From positions 1,736,001 through 1,800,000 of the forward strand of contig JADJRB010000001.1 of the NCBI GenBank assembly GCA_016712445.1: a DNA stretch of 64,000 nucleotides. The letters run 5' to 3'. This document shows, piece after piece, positions 17,974 to 28,167 of this stretch; positions within the stretch are counted from its first letter, which is position 1; every line of letters starts with the position of its first letter. Origin of the DNA: Acidobacteriota bacterium (GTDB lineage: Bacteria > Pseudomonadota > Alphaproteobacteria > Caulobacterales > Hyphomonadaceae). Position numbers and translations under genes: made by a program. The notes under the pieces were generated by a model. It was not told the origin of the DNA, made no database searches, and was given only the letters and a program-made list of their open reading frames with translations.

Positions 17974-18262
17974 CAGCGGCGCCTCTCAGGCGAGATCGCA
18001 CGCCCGATTTCGCCTGCGTTCTCGAAATCTGAGACCTTTTGCGACCCGCTGCGCATTGAAGGCCAAAGCAGTCAAAAAAATCTTCAGCGAGAACGAAACG
18101 CCGGATTGCGCCGCGAAATGCACGGCCTTGCTGGCAATGGCCTGCACGCACACTTGACAGTCACGGCGCGCGAAAATGGTCGTTGCCACTCGCGCGGCGC
18201 TGATTTGACAAGCCGTGAAGACGCGCATTTCCTGATGGCGTCCATCGCCAGAAAGGCGCTTC

Positions 18263-18730
18263 ATGAAGTCCCGCGCGATCTGCTATCTCGATGCCACGCT
18301 TGACGCCAAGGTCTCTGCAGCCGGGGCCAAGAAAGGCTGGTCAAAATCCGCCGTCATCGAAGCGGCGCTCAAATACTTCTTCTCCTCTGCCATCGAGCAT
18401 GAGCGCGATGCGCTGCTCATCAAGCGCCTCGATGACATGAACCGGCGCCTCGCGCGCATGGAGCGCGACCAGCAGTCGCTGATGGAGCTCTGCGATCTCG
18501 CGATGCGCTATCAGATCGCCTACGGGCCACGGCTCTCGCCAGCCGCGATGAACCAGGCCGTCGTCGAGACTACGCCCGCATTCGAGTTCTATCGAAGCCA
18601 GCTCGAACGCCGTCTCGCACCGGGACGCAAGCTTCTCGGCGAGGCGCTCGCCGATGCAATCTTCAGCGAGGATGATTTTGCAAAGCCGAAATCGGCGCAG
18701 ACAGAAGTCGTTCCGGGGACAAGTCGTTGA
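18263..18730 (+). CDS. Ribbon-helix-helix (CopG-like) protein of the mobilization module
   Basis: 155 residues. Residues 1-45 (RAICYLDATLDAKVSAAG, then KKGWSKSAVIEAALKYF) are a beta strand plus two helices typical of ribbon-helix-helix DNA-binding domains. A coiled-coil-like segment (KRLDDMNRRLARMERDQQS) follows and then a helical tail. Genes like this downstream of relaxases in such elements probably act as oriT-binding accessory or repressor proteins. ATG preceded by GAAAGG. The 289 bases between relaxase and this gene hold no clear gene but include a hairpin with CAGGCGA/TCGCCTG arms. Confidence 0.75.
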   Translation: MKSRAICYLDATLDAKVSAAGAKKGWSKSAVIEAALKYFFSSAIEHERDALLIKRLDDMNRRLARMERDQQSLMELCDLAMRYQIAYGPRLSPAAMNQAVVETTPAFEFYRSQLERRLAPGRKLLGEALADAIFSEDDFAKPKSAQTEVVPGTSR

Positions 18731-18789
18731 AGGTTGCTCCGCCCACCGTGAAACGCGTTTCCGGCGCCGCCTCCTTGCGCGCCCCTGAT

Positions 18790-18852
18790 CCTGGACGGCG
18801 GGTCTGGCAAGGGCAGAAGCCGGGGCGTCCCTTGCCAGACCCGCCGTCCAGG
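18790..18852. repeat. Perfect 24-bp inverted repeat with 15-base loop
   Basis: Arms 18790-18813 and 18829-18852 are exact reverse complements. It lies between the ribbon-helix-helix gene and the excisionase-like gene. No T run follows on either strand, so a simple terminator is unlikely. It may be a single-strand origin, a protein-binding cruciform or a resolution site. Confidence 0.8.
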
Positions 18853-18911
18853 CTCATCCTTCGGGAGCGATGCGGCTCCGGGATACGCGGGGAAGGGCGC
18901 TTGAAGATCAG

Positions 18912-19316
18912 ATGAGCGAGCCGCCGGTTTTTTCGGAGTTCCACAAAGCGATTGCTGAGGCGCACGGCATTTCGCTTTTTGGTCGTTATTCCGAAACCGA
19001 TGCGGCCGCCACCTTGAACACGTCGCTTGTGTCTTTGCGGCGTTTGCGTGCAGATAGGCGCATCGCCTTTGTCCGTATCTCGCCCCGCAAGATCGGATTT
19101 TTCGGCTATCAGCTCATCGATTTCCTGCTGCAGGCCGTGGAGGAAAAATCATGCCCCGATACTCAAATGACCGGGAATTCCAGCTCGGAGACTTCTGGCT
19201 TTCCAAACGGCGCGGCTCCCAAGCTTGGTGCCGCACCTGGTTTGATCTCGAGGATCGACAGACAAAGCGCGTTAGCCTCGGCACAACGGATCATAACGAA
19301 GCCCGTCAGGCGCTGA
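18912..19316 (+). CDS. Excisionase-like HTH protein overlapping the integrase gene
   Basis: 134 residues from ATG 18912. The middle, FGRYSETDAAATLNTSLVSL followed by RRLRADRRIAFVRI and a YQLIDFLLQAVEE helix, fits the winged MerR/excisionase-type fold that reads a YSE.EAA helix-turn-helix and a wing. It should set recombination direction or repress int. The last 166 bases overlap the integrase gene in another frame; the residues encoded in the overlap are low-complexity (SSSETSGFPNGAAPKLG), so the functional protein probably ends near residue 80. Confidence 0.72.
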   Translation: MSEPPVFSEFHKAIAEAHGISLFGRYSETDAAATLNTSLVSLRRLRADRRIAFVRISPRKIGFFGYQLIDFLLQAVEEKSCPDTQMTGNSSSETSGFPNGAAPKLGAAPGLISRIDRQSALASAQRIITKPVRR

Positions 19317-20365
19317 CCGACTGGTTCGTGCTGAACCACGCCAAGAAGGATGAAAAGCCGGCCGACGCGACGCTGGCAGAAGTTTTCGCGCGATACTTCG
19401 AACACTATGGTTCAACAATCCGGAGCAGCGGAAACATCCAACGCGCTTTGAGTTTCTGGCTCGACTTTCACGGCGCTGCGACGGTCGAAGAGGCCTGCCA
19501 GATGCCTCGCCAGCAAGCCTTTCAGAAGTACCTGCGCAGCGACCGCCGTCTTGGGCCCAGCACAAGGCGGCAGGTGCTCACGATCGGCAAGGCGGCGCTG
19601 AACTGGACGTGGAAACGCGGAGAGATTGCGTCTGTGCCTTATATCGAACTGATCAAGGTGCCGAAGCCGCCGCCAAAGGGGCGACCCCTCGATGTTCCCG
19701 AAGTCGCGCGGCTGATCGAAGCGTCGGAGTATCACCTTCAGGCTTTCATCATCCTGATGATCGCAACGACGGGCAGGAACGAGGCGGTCCTCGGCCTGAC
19801 CTTCGATCAGGTCGATTTTGCCAACGACCTGATCCACCTTAATCCGGACAAGCGGGAACAGACCCTGAAGTTCCGTCCGACGATCAAGCTGCCGCCGAGT
19901 CTGAAGCCGTGGCTCCAGGCACAGTCGAGGCGGTCGCGGTCCGGCCGCGTCATCGAGTTTCGGGGTGCGCCCGTGGCGAGCATTCGCACGGCCTGGCGCA
20001 CGGTTCGGGCGAAGCTGGAAATGGACGATCAGGTTCAGCCCTATGGCATCCGGCACACGATGGCGCGCTGGCTGCGCAAGAGCAGCGTTCCGGCCTGGGA
20101 AGTCGCCGCGCAGCTCGGCCACAGGAGTCCCGATGTCAGCACGACCGAGATCTACGCACCGTTCGATCCGACGTATCTTTTCAAATCGACCGCAGCAATC
20201 GACGACTTCCTGCAGCGCGTTGCGTGTCAGTTGCGTGTTAGTTCGATCTCCGAGTTCTTGATCGAGCGGATAAAAGATCAAGAAAATCAAGTCGGTGGGT
20301 GGTGGTTCGGGAGAGACTTGAACTCTCGACCTCGCGATTATGAGTCGCGCGCTCTAACCAGCTGA
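19151..20365 (+). CDS. Tyrosine recombinase/integrase of the element
   Basis: 404 residues as read. An N-terminal arm/core-binding part (1-170) is followed by the catalytic domain with Arg in TTGRNEAVLGLTFDQV, Arg in YGIRHTMARWL (the usual His is Tyr), His in LGHRSP and nucleophile Tyr in TEIYAPFD. It should recombine att sites at the tRNA gene. The frame continues past the catalytic domain into the tRNA gene: the last 21 codons are encoded by the attachment core and tRNA sequence, ending SRALTS. In an excised circle the same frame would instead end with an EKDKTAEDKEE tail from the left end. It overlaps the upstream HTH gene. Confidence 0.92.
   Translation: MPRYSNDREFQLGDFWLSKRRGSQAWCRTWFDLEDRQTKRVSLGTTDHNEARQALTDWFVLNHAKKDEKPADATLAEVFARYFEHYGSTIRSSGNIQRALSFWLDFHGAATVEEACQMPRQQAFQKYLRSDRRLGPSTRRQVLTIGKAALNWTWKRGEIASVPYIELIKVPKPPPKGRPLDVPEVARLIEASEYHLQAFIILMIATTGRNEAVLGLTFDQVDFANDLIHLNPDKREQTLKFRPTIKLPPSLKPWLQAQSRRSRSGRVIEFRGAPVASIRTAWRTVRAKLEMDDQVQPYGIRHTMARWLRKSSVPAWEVAAQLGHRSPDVSTTEIYAPFDPTYLFKSTAAIDDFLQRVACQLRVSSISEFLIERIKDQENQVGGWWFGRDLNSRPRDYESRALTS
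20222..20243. repeat. Arm-type repeat pair near attR
   Basis: Two tandem copies of the 11-mer found near attL (GCGTGTCAGTT then GCGTGTTAGTT) inside the 3' end of the integrase gene. Together with the five left-end copies they flank both cores, as expected for integrase arm sites. Confidence 0.6.
20300..20346 (-). repeat. attR: right copy of the 47-bp direct repeat
   Basis: Identical to 8671-8717. It starts exactly at the CCA end of the tRNA gene and ends in its anticodon stem, so insertion restored an intact tRNA on this side. Confidence 0.93.
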
Positions 20366-20376
20366 GCTACCGAACC
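20300..20376 (-). tRNA. tRNA with CAU anticodon (elongator Met, or Ile2 if lysidinylated)
   Basis: 77 bases with the CCA end encoded. Acceptor GGTTCGG pairs with CCGAACC; D stem GCTC/GAGC; anticodon stem CGCGA/TCGCG around loop CTCATAA; T stem GAGAG/CTCTC with loop TTCAAGT. The anticodon CAU could belong to elongator Met or to Ile2, whose C34 becomes lysidine; the anticodon-arm sequence resembles Ile2 of other bacteria. It is not an initiator because the anticodon stem lacks three G-C pairs. It is the integration target of the element. Confidence 0.95.
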
Positions 20377-20433
20377 GTTCGCCGCGTCAGCGAAGGCGCC
20401 TGATACACAGGGAAACGGGCCGGTGCAAGCGCC

Positions 20434-21561
20434 CTAGGCGGCCAGCTCCGCGACATGTTCGGCAATCGACAGGGATGAGGTCAGGCCGGGGCTTTCGATG
20501 CCGAGAAGGTTGATCAGGCCGGGGCTGGCATGGGTTTCGGGCCCTTCGATGCGGAAATCGCCGGAGGGGGCGCCCCTGGGCACCAGTTTGGGCCGCACCC
20601 CGGCATAATCCGGGCTGAGGCGCTCCAGCGTGAGGCCTGGCCAGAAGCGGGTGATTTCGGCATGGAAGAGCTTGGCGCGGGCGGGATCGACCCGGTAGTC
20701 GAAGGGCGGGCGAGCGTCGTCCGGGAGCCATTCGGCATCCGGACCCAGCTTGCCGCGCCCGGCGAGGTCGATCGTCAGGTGCAGGCCGAGGCTGGAGGCG
20801 GTCGGCATCGGGTAGATCAGGCGGCTGAACGGCGTGTGGCCCTGGATCGTGAAATAGCTGCCTTTGACATAGTGCGGCTCAGGCAGGTGAGCCGTGTGCG
20901 GGCCTTCGATCAGCGAGGCGACGCGGATGGCAAAATGGCCGGCGGCGTTGACGACCGTGCGGGCAAGGATGGTGGCGGGCGTCGCGCCCCCGGTTTCGAG
21001 CCGGACATGGCCGGTCTCGACCGCGCCGGAGAGGAGCGGCGTGCCGAACGCGATGGAGCCGCCGGCGTCCTCCAGTTCGCCTTGCAGGGCGAGGAAATAG
21101 GCGTGGCTGTCGAAGATGCCGGAGACCGGCGACTGGATGGCGCCTTTGACGTTGGCACTGAGCGCCGGCTCGACCTTGCGGGCACCGGCGCCGTCGAGCA
21201 GGCGTAGCTCCTCCACGCCGTTTTCCTCGGCGCGGGCGATGATCGCTGGCAGGCCCTCAGCTTCGTCGCCGACGCCGACGACCAGCTTGCCGCAGCGCTT
21301 CACCGTGACACCGTGCGCATCGAGATAGGCGTAGAGCATCCGGCGGCCCTGCACGCAGTGGCGGGCCTTAAGGCTGCCCTTGGCATAATAGAGCCCCGCA
21401 TGGATGACTTCCGAATTGCGGGACGACGTGTGCATCGCGATCTGGTCTTCTGCCTCCAGCACGATGACCTCGCGCCCCGCCCGGGCGAGGGCGCGGGCGG
21501 CGGCAAGGCCGATCACGCCGGCGCCGATGACCACCACATCTGCTTCAAAACTGTCCGCCAT
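20434..21561 (-). CDS. FAD-dependent oxidoreductase, L-2-hydroxyglutarate oxidase-like
   Basis: 375 residues of the DAO/LhgO superfamily. The N-terminal FAD site DVVVIGAGVIGLAAARAL plus a Glu-ending second strand (VIVLEAED), the SSRNSEVIHAGLYY segment characteristic of LhgO/L2HGDH-like enzymes, VVNAAGHFA and the C-terminal INLLGIESPGLTSSL are all present. It probably oxidises a 2-hydroxy acid, likely L-2-hydroxyglutarate, to the keto acid with electrons passed to oxygen or the membrane pool. Soluble or peripheral. The gene lies just beyond the tRNA and is outside the element. Confidence 0.85.
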   Translation of the reverse strand: MADSFEADVVVIGAGVIGLAAARALARAGREVIVLEAEDQIAMHTSSRNSEVIHAGLYYAKGSLKARHCVQGRRMLYAYLDAHGVTVKRCGKLVVGVGDEAEGLPAIIARAEENGVEELRLLDGAGARKVEPALSANVKGAIQSPVSGIFDSHAYFLALQGELEDAGGSIAFGTPLLSGAVETGHVRLETGGATPATILARTVVNAAGHFAIRVASLIEGPHTAHLPEPHYVKGSYFTIQGHTPFSRLIYPMPTASSLGLHLTIDLAGRGKLGPDAEWLPDDARPPFDYRVDPARAKLFHAEITRFWPGLTLERLSPDYAGVRPKLVPRGAPSGDFRIEGPETHASPGLINLLGIESPGLTSSLSIAEHVAELAA

Positions 21562-21631
21562 GAGGGCCTGCTCTCATATCTTCCGCCAACACTCTCGCCG
21601 GAAGCACCTTGCCGGTCTATTATCAGGGCGC

Positions 21632-22396
21632 ATGACACGGCGCAGCTTGATTCTCGTCGCTTTTCTCGCGTGCTCGCCCCTGGCAGCGTTCGCGGACATG
21701 GCGCGGGCCAATGCCGCGTTCCGGGACGGGCGGTATGACGCGGTGTTGGCCGAGACCGCCAGTACGCTGACGGCGGACGCGCAGGCGCTGCGCGCGCGCA
21801 CCCTGCTGGCGAAGACAGTGTGTGGCGCGGGCGAGCCGGACACCTCCACGATCAAGGCAGCGCTGGCGGCGGCCGACGCGGCGATCACGCTGGACGCCGG
21901 GCATGTCGAGGGGCGGCTGCAGAAGGCGATTGCGCTGTCGCTGCTGACCCGGCCGATGAGCCTCAGCGAGGCAAACGAGTCCGGGTACGGACCAAAGGCC
22001 AAGGCGCTGGCTGAAGGTGTGCTGGAGGACGATCCGGACAACCATTATGCGCTGGGCTTCCTGGCGGTGTGGCATGTCGAGGTGCACCGGCGCGCGGGCT
22101 CGCTCGGCGCGGCGATCGTCGGCGCGAGCCTCAAGGCCGCGCGGACGGATTATGCCAAAGCGGTCAAGATTGCGCCGGCCGATCCGGGCCTGCGCTGGCA
22201 GTGGGCGCGGGCGCTCGCCGCATTCGACGCGAAGAAGTACCAAAGGGAGATCGAGGCCGAGCTGCAGGCGGCTCTGGCGATTGATCCGCAGACGGAGCTT
22301 GACCGCGTGATGCAAGGCCGGGCGGCCGCGCTGCTGGACGTTGTGCAGACCGCGAAGGCGCGTGAGATCGAGAAGACGGCGCTGGGAATGCTGTAG
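21632..22396 (+). CDS. Exported TPR-like protein
   Basis: 254 residues. A signal peptide (SLILVAFLACSPLAAFAD, about 5-22) precedes alpha-helical repeats of TPR character: ARANAAFRDGRYDAVLAE, then VLEDDPDNHYALGFLAVW and KIAPADPGLRWQWARALAAF. Such proteins are periplasmic scaffolds; no partner is indicated. ATG 21632 is chosen because the signal peptide begins there; the frame is open upstream but antisense to the oxidoreductase promoter region. Divergent from the oxidoreductase with about 70 bases between starts. I do not recognise a specific family. Confidence 0.75.
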   Translation: MTRRSLILVAFLACSPLAAFADMARANAAFRDGRYDAVLAETASTLTADAQALRARTLLAKTVCGAGEPDTSTIKAALAAADAAITLDAGHVEGRLQKAIALSLLTRPMSLSEANESGYGPKAKALAEGVLEDDPDNHYALGFLAVWHVEVHRRAGSLGAAIVGASLKAARTDYAKAVKIAPADPGLRWQWARALAAFDAKKYQREIEAELQAALAIDPQTELDRVMQGRAAALLDVVQTAKAREIEKTALGML

Positions 22397-22578
22397 GGCG
22401 GGATGAAATCCCGCCGTAGCGAGCTGGCGCATCGTCAGCACCGGTTTGGACGGCTCATCCTGAGCGAAGTCGAAGGACGAGCCGGGCCGAGGTGCTGTTC
22501 TGCTTCGCCCATCCTTCGACTTCGCTCAGGATGAGGGCGCATTGTGGGATAGGTGGTGGCGGGATAAACCCGCCCTAC
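22394..22578. repeat. Mosaic palindromic intergenic repeat
   Basis: Nested inverted repeats fill the gap: outer TAGGGCGGG (22394-22402) against CCCGCCCTA (22569-22577), and an inner exact 24-bp pair, 22454-22477 against 22512-22535, around the CTCATCCTGAGCGAAGTC core. This core is a repeat I recognise from many alphaproteobacteria. It sits between convergent genes and may help end both transcripts. Confidence 0.75.
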
Positions 22579-22582
22579 GCCG

Positions 22583-23551
22583 CTACTCCGCCGCGACGGC
22601 CTCTGCATGCGCCGCCTGTTCCGTCAGCCAGCGTTCGGCGTCGAGGGCGGCCTGGCAGCCCATGCCGGCGGCGGTGACGGCCTGGCGGTAGGTTTCGTCG
22701 GTGACGTCGCCGGCGGCGAAGACGCCGGGGATGGCCGTGCGGGGCGAGCCGGGTTCGGTGATCAGGTAGCCGTTGGCGCGCATCGGCAGCTTGCCCACGA
22801 AAAGCTCCGTAGACGGCGCATGGCCGATGGCGATGAAGATGCCGTGGACGGGAATGTCGCGCGTGGCGCCGGTCTTGACGTTTTTGATGCGCGCAGCGGT
22901 GACGCCCAGCGGTTGCTCGTCGCCGAGCACGTCTTCCAGCGCGGTGTCCCAGATAACTTCGACCTTGGGATTCTTGAACAGGCGGTCCTGCAGGATCTTC
23001 TCGGCGCGGAAATGGTCGCGGCGGTGGACGACCGTTACCTTGGAGGCAAAGTTGGTGAGGAACAGCGCTTCCTCCACGGCGGTATTGCCGCCGCCGATGA
23101 CCATCACTTCGCGGCCCCGGTAGAAGAAGCCGTCGCAGGTGGCGCAGGCGGAGACGCCGAAGCCCTTGAATTTCTGCTCGGACGGAAGGTCGAGCCACTT
23201 CGCCTGCGCGCCGGTCGAAATGATCACGGCGTCGGCGGTGTAGACCGTGCCGCTGTCGCCGACGGCGCGGAAGGGGCGCACGTCGAAGTCGACACTGGCG
23301 ATATGGTCGCTGGCGACCTTGGCGCCCATTTTTTCAGCGTGCTCCTGCATCTTCACCATGAGCTCGGGGCCCTGGATTTCTGCGAAGCCCGGATAGTTTT
23401 CCACCTCGGTGGTAATCGTCAGCTGGCCGCCCGGCTGCGCGCCGGTGACGACCAGCGTATCGCGCAGCGCGCGGGCGGCGTAGATGGCCGCGGTCCAGCC
23501 GGCGGGGCCTGAGCCGATGATCAGGATTTCTGCGTGCCGTGTGTCGGTCAT
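22583..23551 (-). CDS. trxB: Thioredoxin-disulfide reductase
   Basis: 322 residues. FAD-binding IIGSGPAGWTAAIYAA at the N-terminus, the redox pair Cys-Ala-Thr-Cys in VSACATCDGFFYRG, an NADPH-binding VIGGGNTAVEEALFL, and the C-terminal GVFAAGDVTDETYRQAVTAAG FAD motif are all canonical. It transfers electrons from NADPH to thioredoxin in the cytoplasm. Start ATG 23551 follows GGGAGCT; an ATG 14 codons upstream lacks a ribosome binding site. No thioredoxin gene is adjacent. Confidence 0.96.
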   Translation of the reverse strand: MTDTRHAEILIIGSGPAGWTAAIYAARALRDTLVVTGAQPGGQLTITTEVENYPGFAEIQGPELMVKMQEHAEKMGAKVASDHIASVDFDVRPFRAVGDSGTVYTADAVIISTGAQAKWLDLPSEQKFKGFGVSACATCDGFFYRGREVMVIGGGNTAVEEALFLTNFASKVTVVHRRDHFRAEKILQDRLFKNPKVEVIWDTALEDVLGDEQPLGVTAARIKNVKTGATRDIPVHGIFIAIGHAPSTELFVGKLPMRANGYLITEPGSPRTAIPGVFAAGDVTDETYRQAVTAAGMGCQAALDAERWLTEQAAHAEAVAAE

Positions 23552-23680
23552 GTGGAGCTCCCGCGCCGCGTGTCTCGTGTATCGGAGGGCCATATGGGGC
23601 CGTCTGCGGGAGGCTTAAAGCGCCGCGCGGCTCATATCAACGTGAAGCAGGGCTATTGCGGCATCCCGGCGCGGCGGCGC

Positions 23681-24646
23681 TCAGGAATCGGTGCAATTTG
23701 AAGGCTCTGCGGCGCCCGCTGTGAGCAGTTCGACGGTGGCGTGGGACGCGCCGAAGGCGGCGGCCAGGCGCGCCTTCACCGCACGGCGCACCGATTCGGC
23801 GTCGGCGCCCGGGGCAGGGACGACTTCAAGCGTCACCAGCGGGCGCGATTCGGTGAGCGCCCAGGCGTGGACATGCGACACGTCCGCAACGCCCGGCACA
23901 TGGGCTTTCAGGTCCGCGATGATTTTTCCGGCTTCCAGGCCGGTGGGCGTTCCCTCGATGAGGATATGGCCGGCTTCGCGGGCGATGCGCACACCGCCGA
24001 ACAGGGCGAGACCGGCGACGAGGATCGAGAGCAGGGGGTCGGCGATGGTCCAGCCCTGCCACAGGATCAGGCCTGCCGCGACGATGGCGGCGACCGAGCC
24101 GAGGAGGTCGCCGGCGACATGCCAGAGCGCGCCGCGCAGGTTGAGGTCGTCCTTGTGGTTGCCGCCGTGCAGGATGGCGAAGGCCATCACGTTGACCACG
24201 AGGCCAAGCACGGCGACGCCGAGCATCAGGGGTGCGGCAACCTCCACCGGCGCGAGCAGGCGGGCGACAGCCTCCCAGACGATCCAGAGCGCCAGCAGGA
24301 TGAGCAGTACGCCGTTGGTGAAGGCGGCCAGCACCTTCATGCGGGCGAAGCCGAAGCTGCGGCCGGGGTCGGCCGGCCGGGCGGCAAGCTTGTAGCCAAG
24401 CCAGGCGAGCATCAGCGAGCCGGCGTCGGTCAGCATGTGGGCGGCATCGGCCAGCAGCGCGAGCGAGCCGGAGACGAGGCCACCGATCACCTCGGCCAGC
24501 ATGAAACCGCCGGTCAGCAGCGCAGCCAGGACAACGCGGCGGCGGGCGTCAGCGCTGGACATGTCGGCGTCATGGCTGTGCGTATGGCCATGATCGTGGT
24601 CATGGTCGTGATCGTGGTCGTGCGGGGCATGGGTGTGATCGTGCAT
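23681..24646 (-). CDS. Cation diffusion facilitator family transporter (Zn/Co/Cd efflux)
   Basis: 321 residues. The N-terminus is a metal-chelating run of alternating His and Asp (about 20 of the first 35 residues). Six membrane segments follow; TM2 holds LLADAAHMLTDAG and TM5 holds ALWHVAGDLLGS, the two H-x3-D metal sites of Zn-type CDF proteins. A His-rich intracellular link (LHGGNHKDD) lies between TM4 and TM5, and the C-terminal cytoplasmic ferredoxin-like domain has VSHVHAWAL. It should export zinc or similar divalent ions by proton exchange. ATG 24646 is chosen; a GTG eight codons upstream is possible. No metal regulator is adjacent. Confidence 0.93.
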   Translation of the reverse strand: MHDHTHAPHDHDHDHDHDHGHTHSHDADMSSADARRRVVLAALLTGGFMLAEVIGGLVSGSLALLADAAHMLTDAGSLMLAWLGYKLAARPADPGRSFGFARMKVLAAFTNGVLLILLALWIVWEAVARLLAPVEVAAPLMLGVAVLGLVVNVMAFAILHGGNHKDDLNLRGALWHVAGDLLGSVAAIVAAGLILWQGWTIADPLLSILVAGLALFGGVRIAREAGHILIEGTPTGLEAGKIIADLKAHVPGVADVSHVHAWALTESRPLVTLEVVPAPGADAESVRRAVKARLAAAFGASHATVELLTAGAAEPSNCTDS

Positions 24647-24760
24647 CGGGCCGGGGTGCCGCGCCGGCACGCGAAGGTCAACCGGGGCGTGATAGCATTA
24701 CGCAGCAACTGCGCTTATGCTCGCCGCCGAGGCACGGACAACAGTGCCCGGGAGGAAAAC

Positions 24761-25480
24761 ATGGCCAAGGTTCGCCTGCGGCAGCTGGTGATTGCCGCGC
24801 ATACGCTGGATGTGGCGCAGACGCTGTCGGACGTGCTGGGGCTGGGCGAGCCGTTCATTGATCCCGGGGTGGGCGAGTTCGGGCTGGTCAACCGCGTGTT
24901 CGCGATCGGCGACCAGTTCCTCGAAGTGGTGGTGCCAACCGCGCTAACGGCGCCGGCCGGGCGCTTCCTCGGACGCGGCGGGGAGGGCGGCTATATGGCG
25001 ATCTTCCAGACGGACGATCTCGCCGCGGCGCGGGCGCGGGCGGACGCGCTGAAGATACGCCGCGTCTGGAACATCGACCTGCCGGATATTTCCGCAAGCC
25101 ATCTGCACCCGGCGGATGTGGGCGCGGCGATTGTTTCGATTGACGAGGCGCGCCCGGCGGGCAGCTGGCGCTGGGGCGGGCCGGATTGGGAGAAGCGCGC
25201 CTCGGGCGGCAAGCTGACCGGCGCGGTGATCGCCTGCGCCGAGCCGGAATTGATGGCGTCGCGCTGGGCCGAGGCGCTGGGTGTGAAGGCGAAGCTTGGC
25301 GTGGTGACTCTCGAGGACGCGGTGCTGGAATTCCGTCAGGGGACGGAGGAGCGGATTGTGCAGTTTGTCGTGAGCGTGCCGGATGTGGGCGCGGCACTGG
25401 CGCGGGCGACGGCGGCGGGATGTGATGTGGCGGGGCATACCGCGACCGTGGGCGGCGTGGGTTTGGTGCTCGGGAAGTAA
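24761..25480 (+). CDS. VOC (glyoxalase-fold) family protein
   Basis: 239 residues, start with GGAGG 5 bases upstream. Two betaalphabetabetabeta modules can be read: residues 1-125, beginning VRLRQLVIAAHTL and ending in the IVSIDEARPAG strand, and 130-239, beginning LTGAVIACAEPELMA. It resembles the glyoxalase-like domain proteins of the VOC superfamily, which use metal for isomerisation or ring cleavage; metal ligands are incomplete, so it may be a binding protein. It is divergent from the cation efflux gene and has no informative partner. Confidence 0.75.
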   Translation: MAKVRLRQLVIAAHTLDVAQTLSDVLGLGEPFIDPGVGEFGLVNRVFAIGDQFLEVVVPTALTAPAGRFLGRGGEGGYMAIFQTDDLAAARARADALKIRRVWNIDLPDISASHLHPADVGAAIVSIDEARPAGSWRWGGPDWEKRASGGKLTGAVIACAEPELMASRWAEALGVKAKLGVVTLEDAVLEFRQGTEERIVQFVVSVPDVGAALARATAAGCDVAGHTATVGGVGLVLGK

Positions 25481-25622
25481 GCCCCTCACCTTCCGCGCCC
25501 TGCGGGCGCTCCCTCCTCTCCCGCGTGGCGGGAGAGGGGCAAGAGGCGAAGCGCGACCGTCCTCACCCCTCTCCCTCCGTGAGAGGAGGGGCCCACCGCG
25601 AAGCGGTGGGAGGTGAGGGGCT
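25481..25622. repeat. Mosaic palindromic intergenic repeat
   Basis: The gap between two convergent genes is GC-rich and palindromic: outer GCCCCTCACC (25481-25490) against GGTGAGGGGC (25612-25621), with inner hairpins such as CTCTCCCGC-GTG-GCGGGAGAG and CCCACCGC/GCGGTGGG. It is a type of repeat common in alphaproteobacteria and probably works as a bidirectional transcript end. Confidence 0.7.
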
Positions 25623-25627
25623 TGAAG

Positions 25628-28072
<2,445 letters not shown>

Positions 28073-28167
28073 GGGAAATTCTTTCTCGGGTGATTCTCAG
28101 AAGTACCCGGAATATAGGGGATTTTCGTCCCCAAGGGAACGGACAGGCCGGCTATTTTACAGTGCGC

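Larger units (their letters stand above)
8671..20299 (+). mobile_element. Integrative mobilizable element inserted in a CAU tRNA gene
   Basis: About 11.6 kb bounded by the 47-bp direct repeats at 8671 and 20300. It carries the expected parts: tyrosine integrase beside attR, an excisionase-like HTH gene, a relaxase, a ribbon-helix-helix protein and a DUF2840 protein. No mating-pair (type IV secretion) genes are present, so it would need a helper for transfer. Cargo is AbiEi/AbiEii, a two-gene polymerase unit and a Nudix hydrolase. The middle part (about 10.7-15.5 kb) is visibly poorer in GC than the flanks and has long noncoding gaps, suggesting separate acquisition and decay. Confidence 0.92.

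Noticed and set aside
18727..18915. 62-residue open frame over the 24-bp inverted repeat
   Set aside because: Both arms of the palindrome are simply translated in sequence; the product is low-complexity and has no ribosome binding site.
24547..24646. Repetitive His/Asp codons as a tandem-repeat locus
   Set aside because: The CATGATCGTG-like repeats code for the metal-binding His/Asp run at the N-terminus of the cation efflux protein, a normal family feature.
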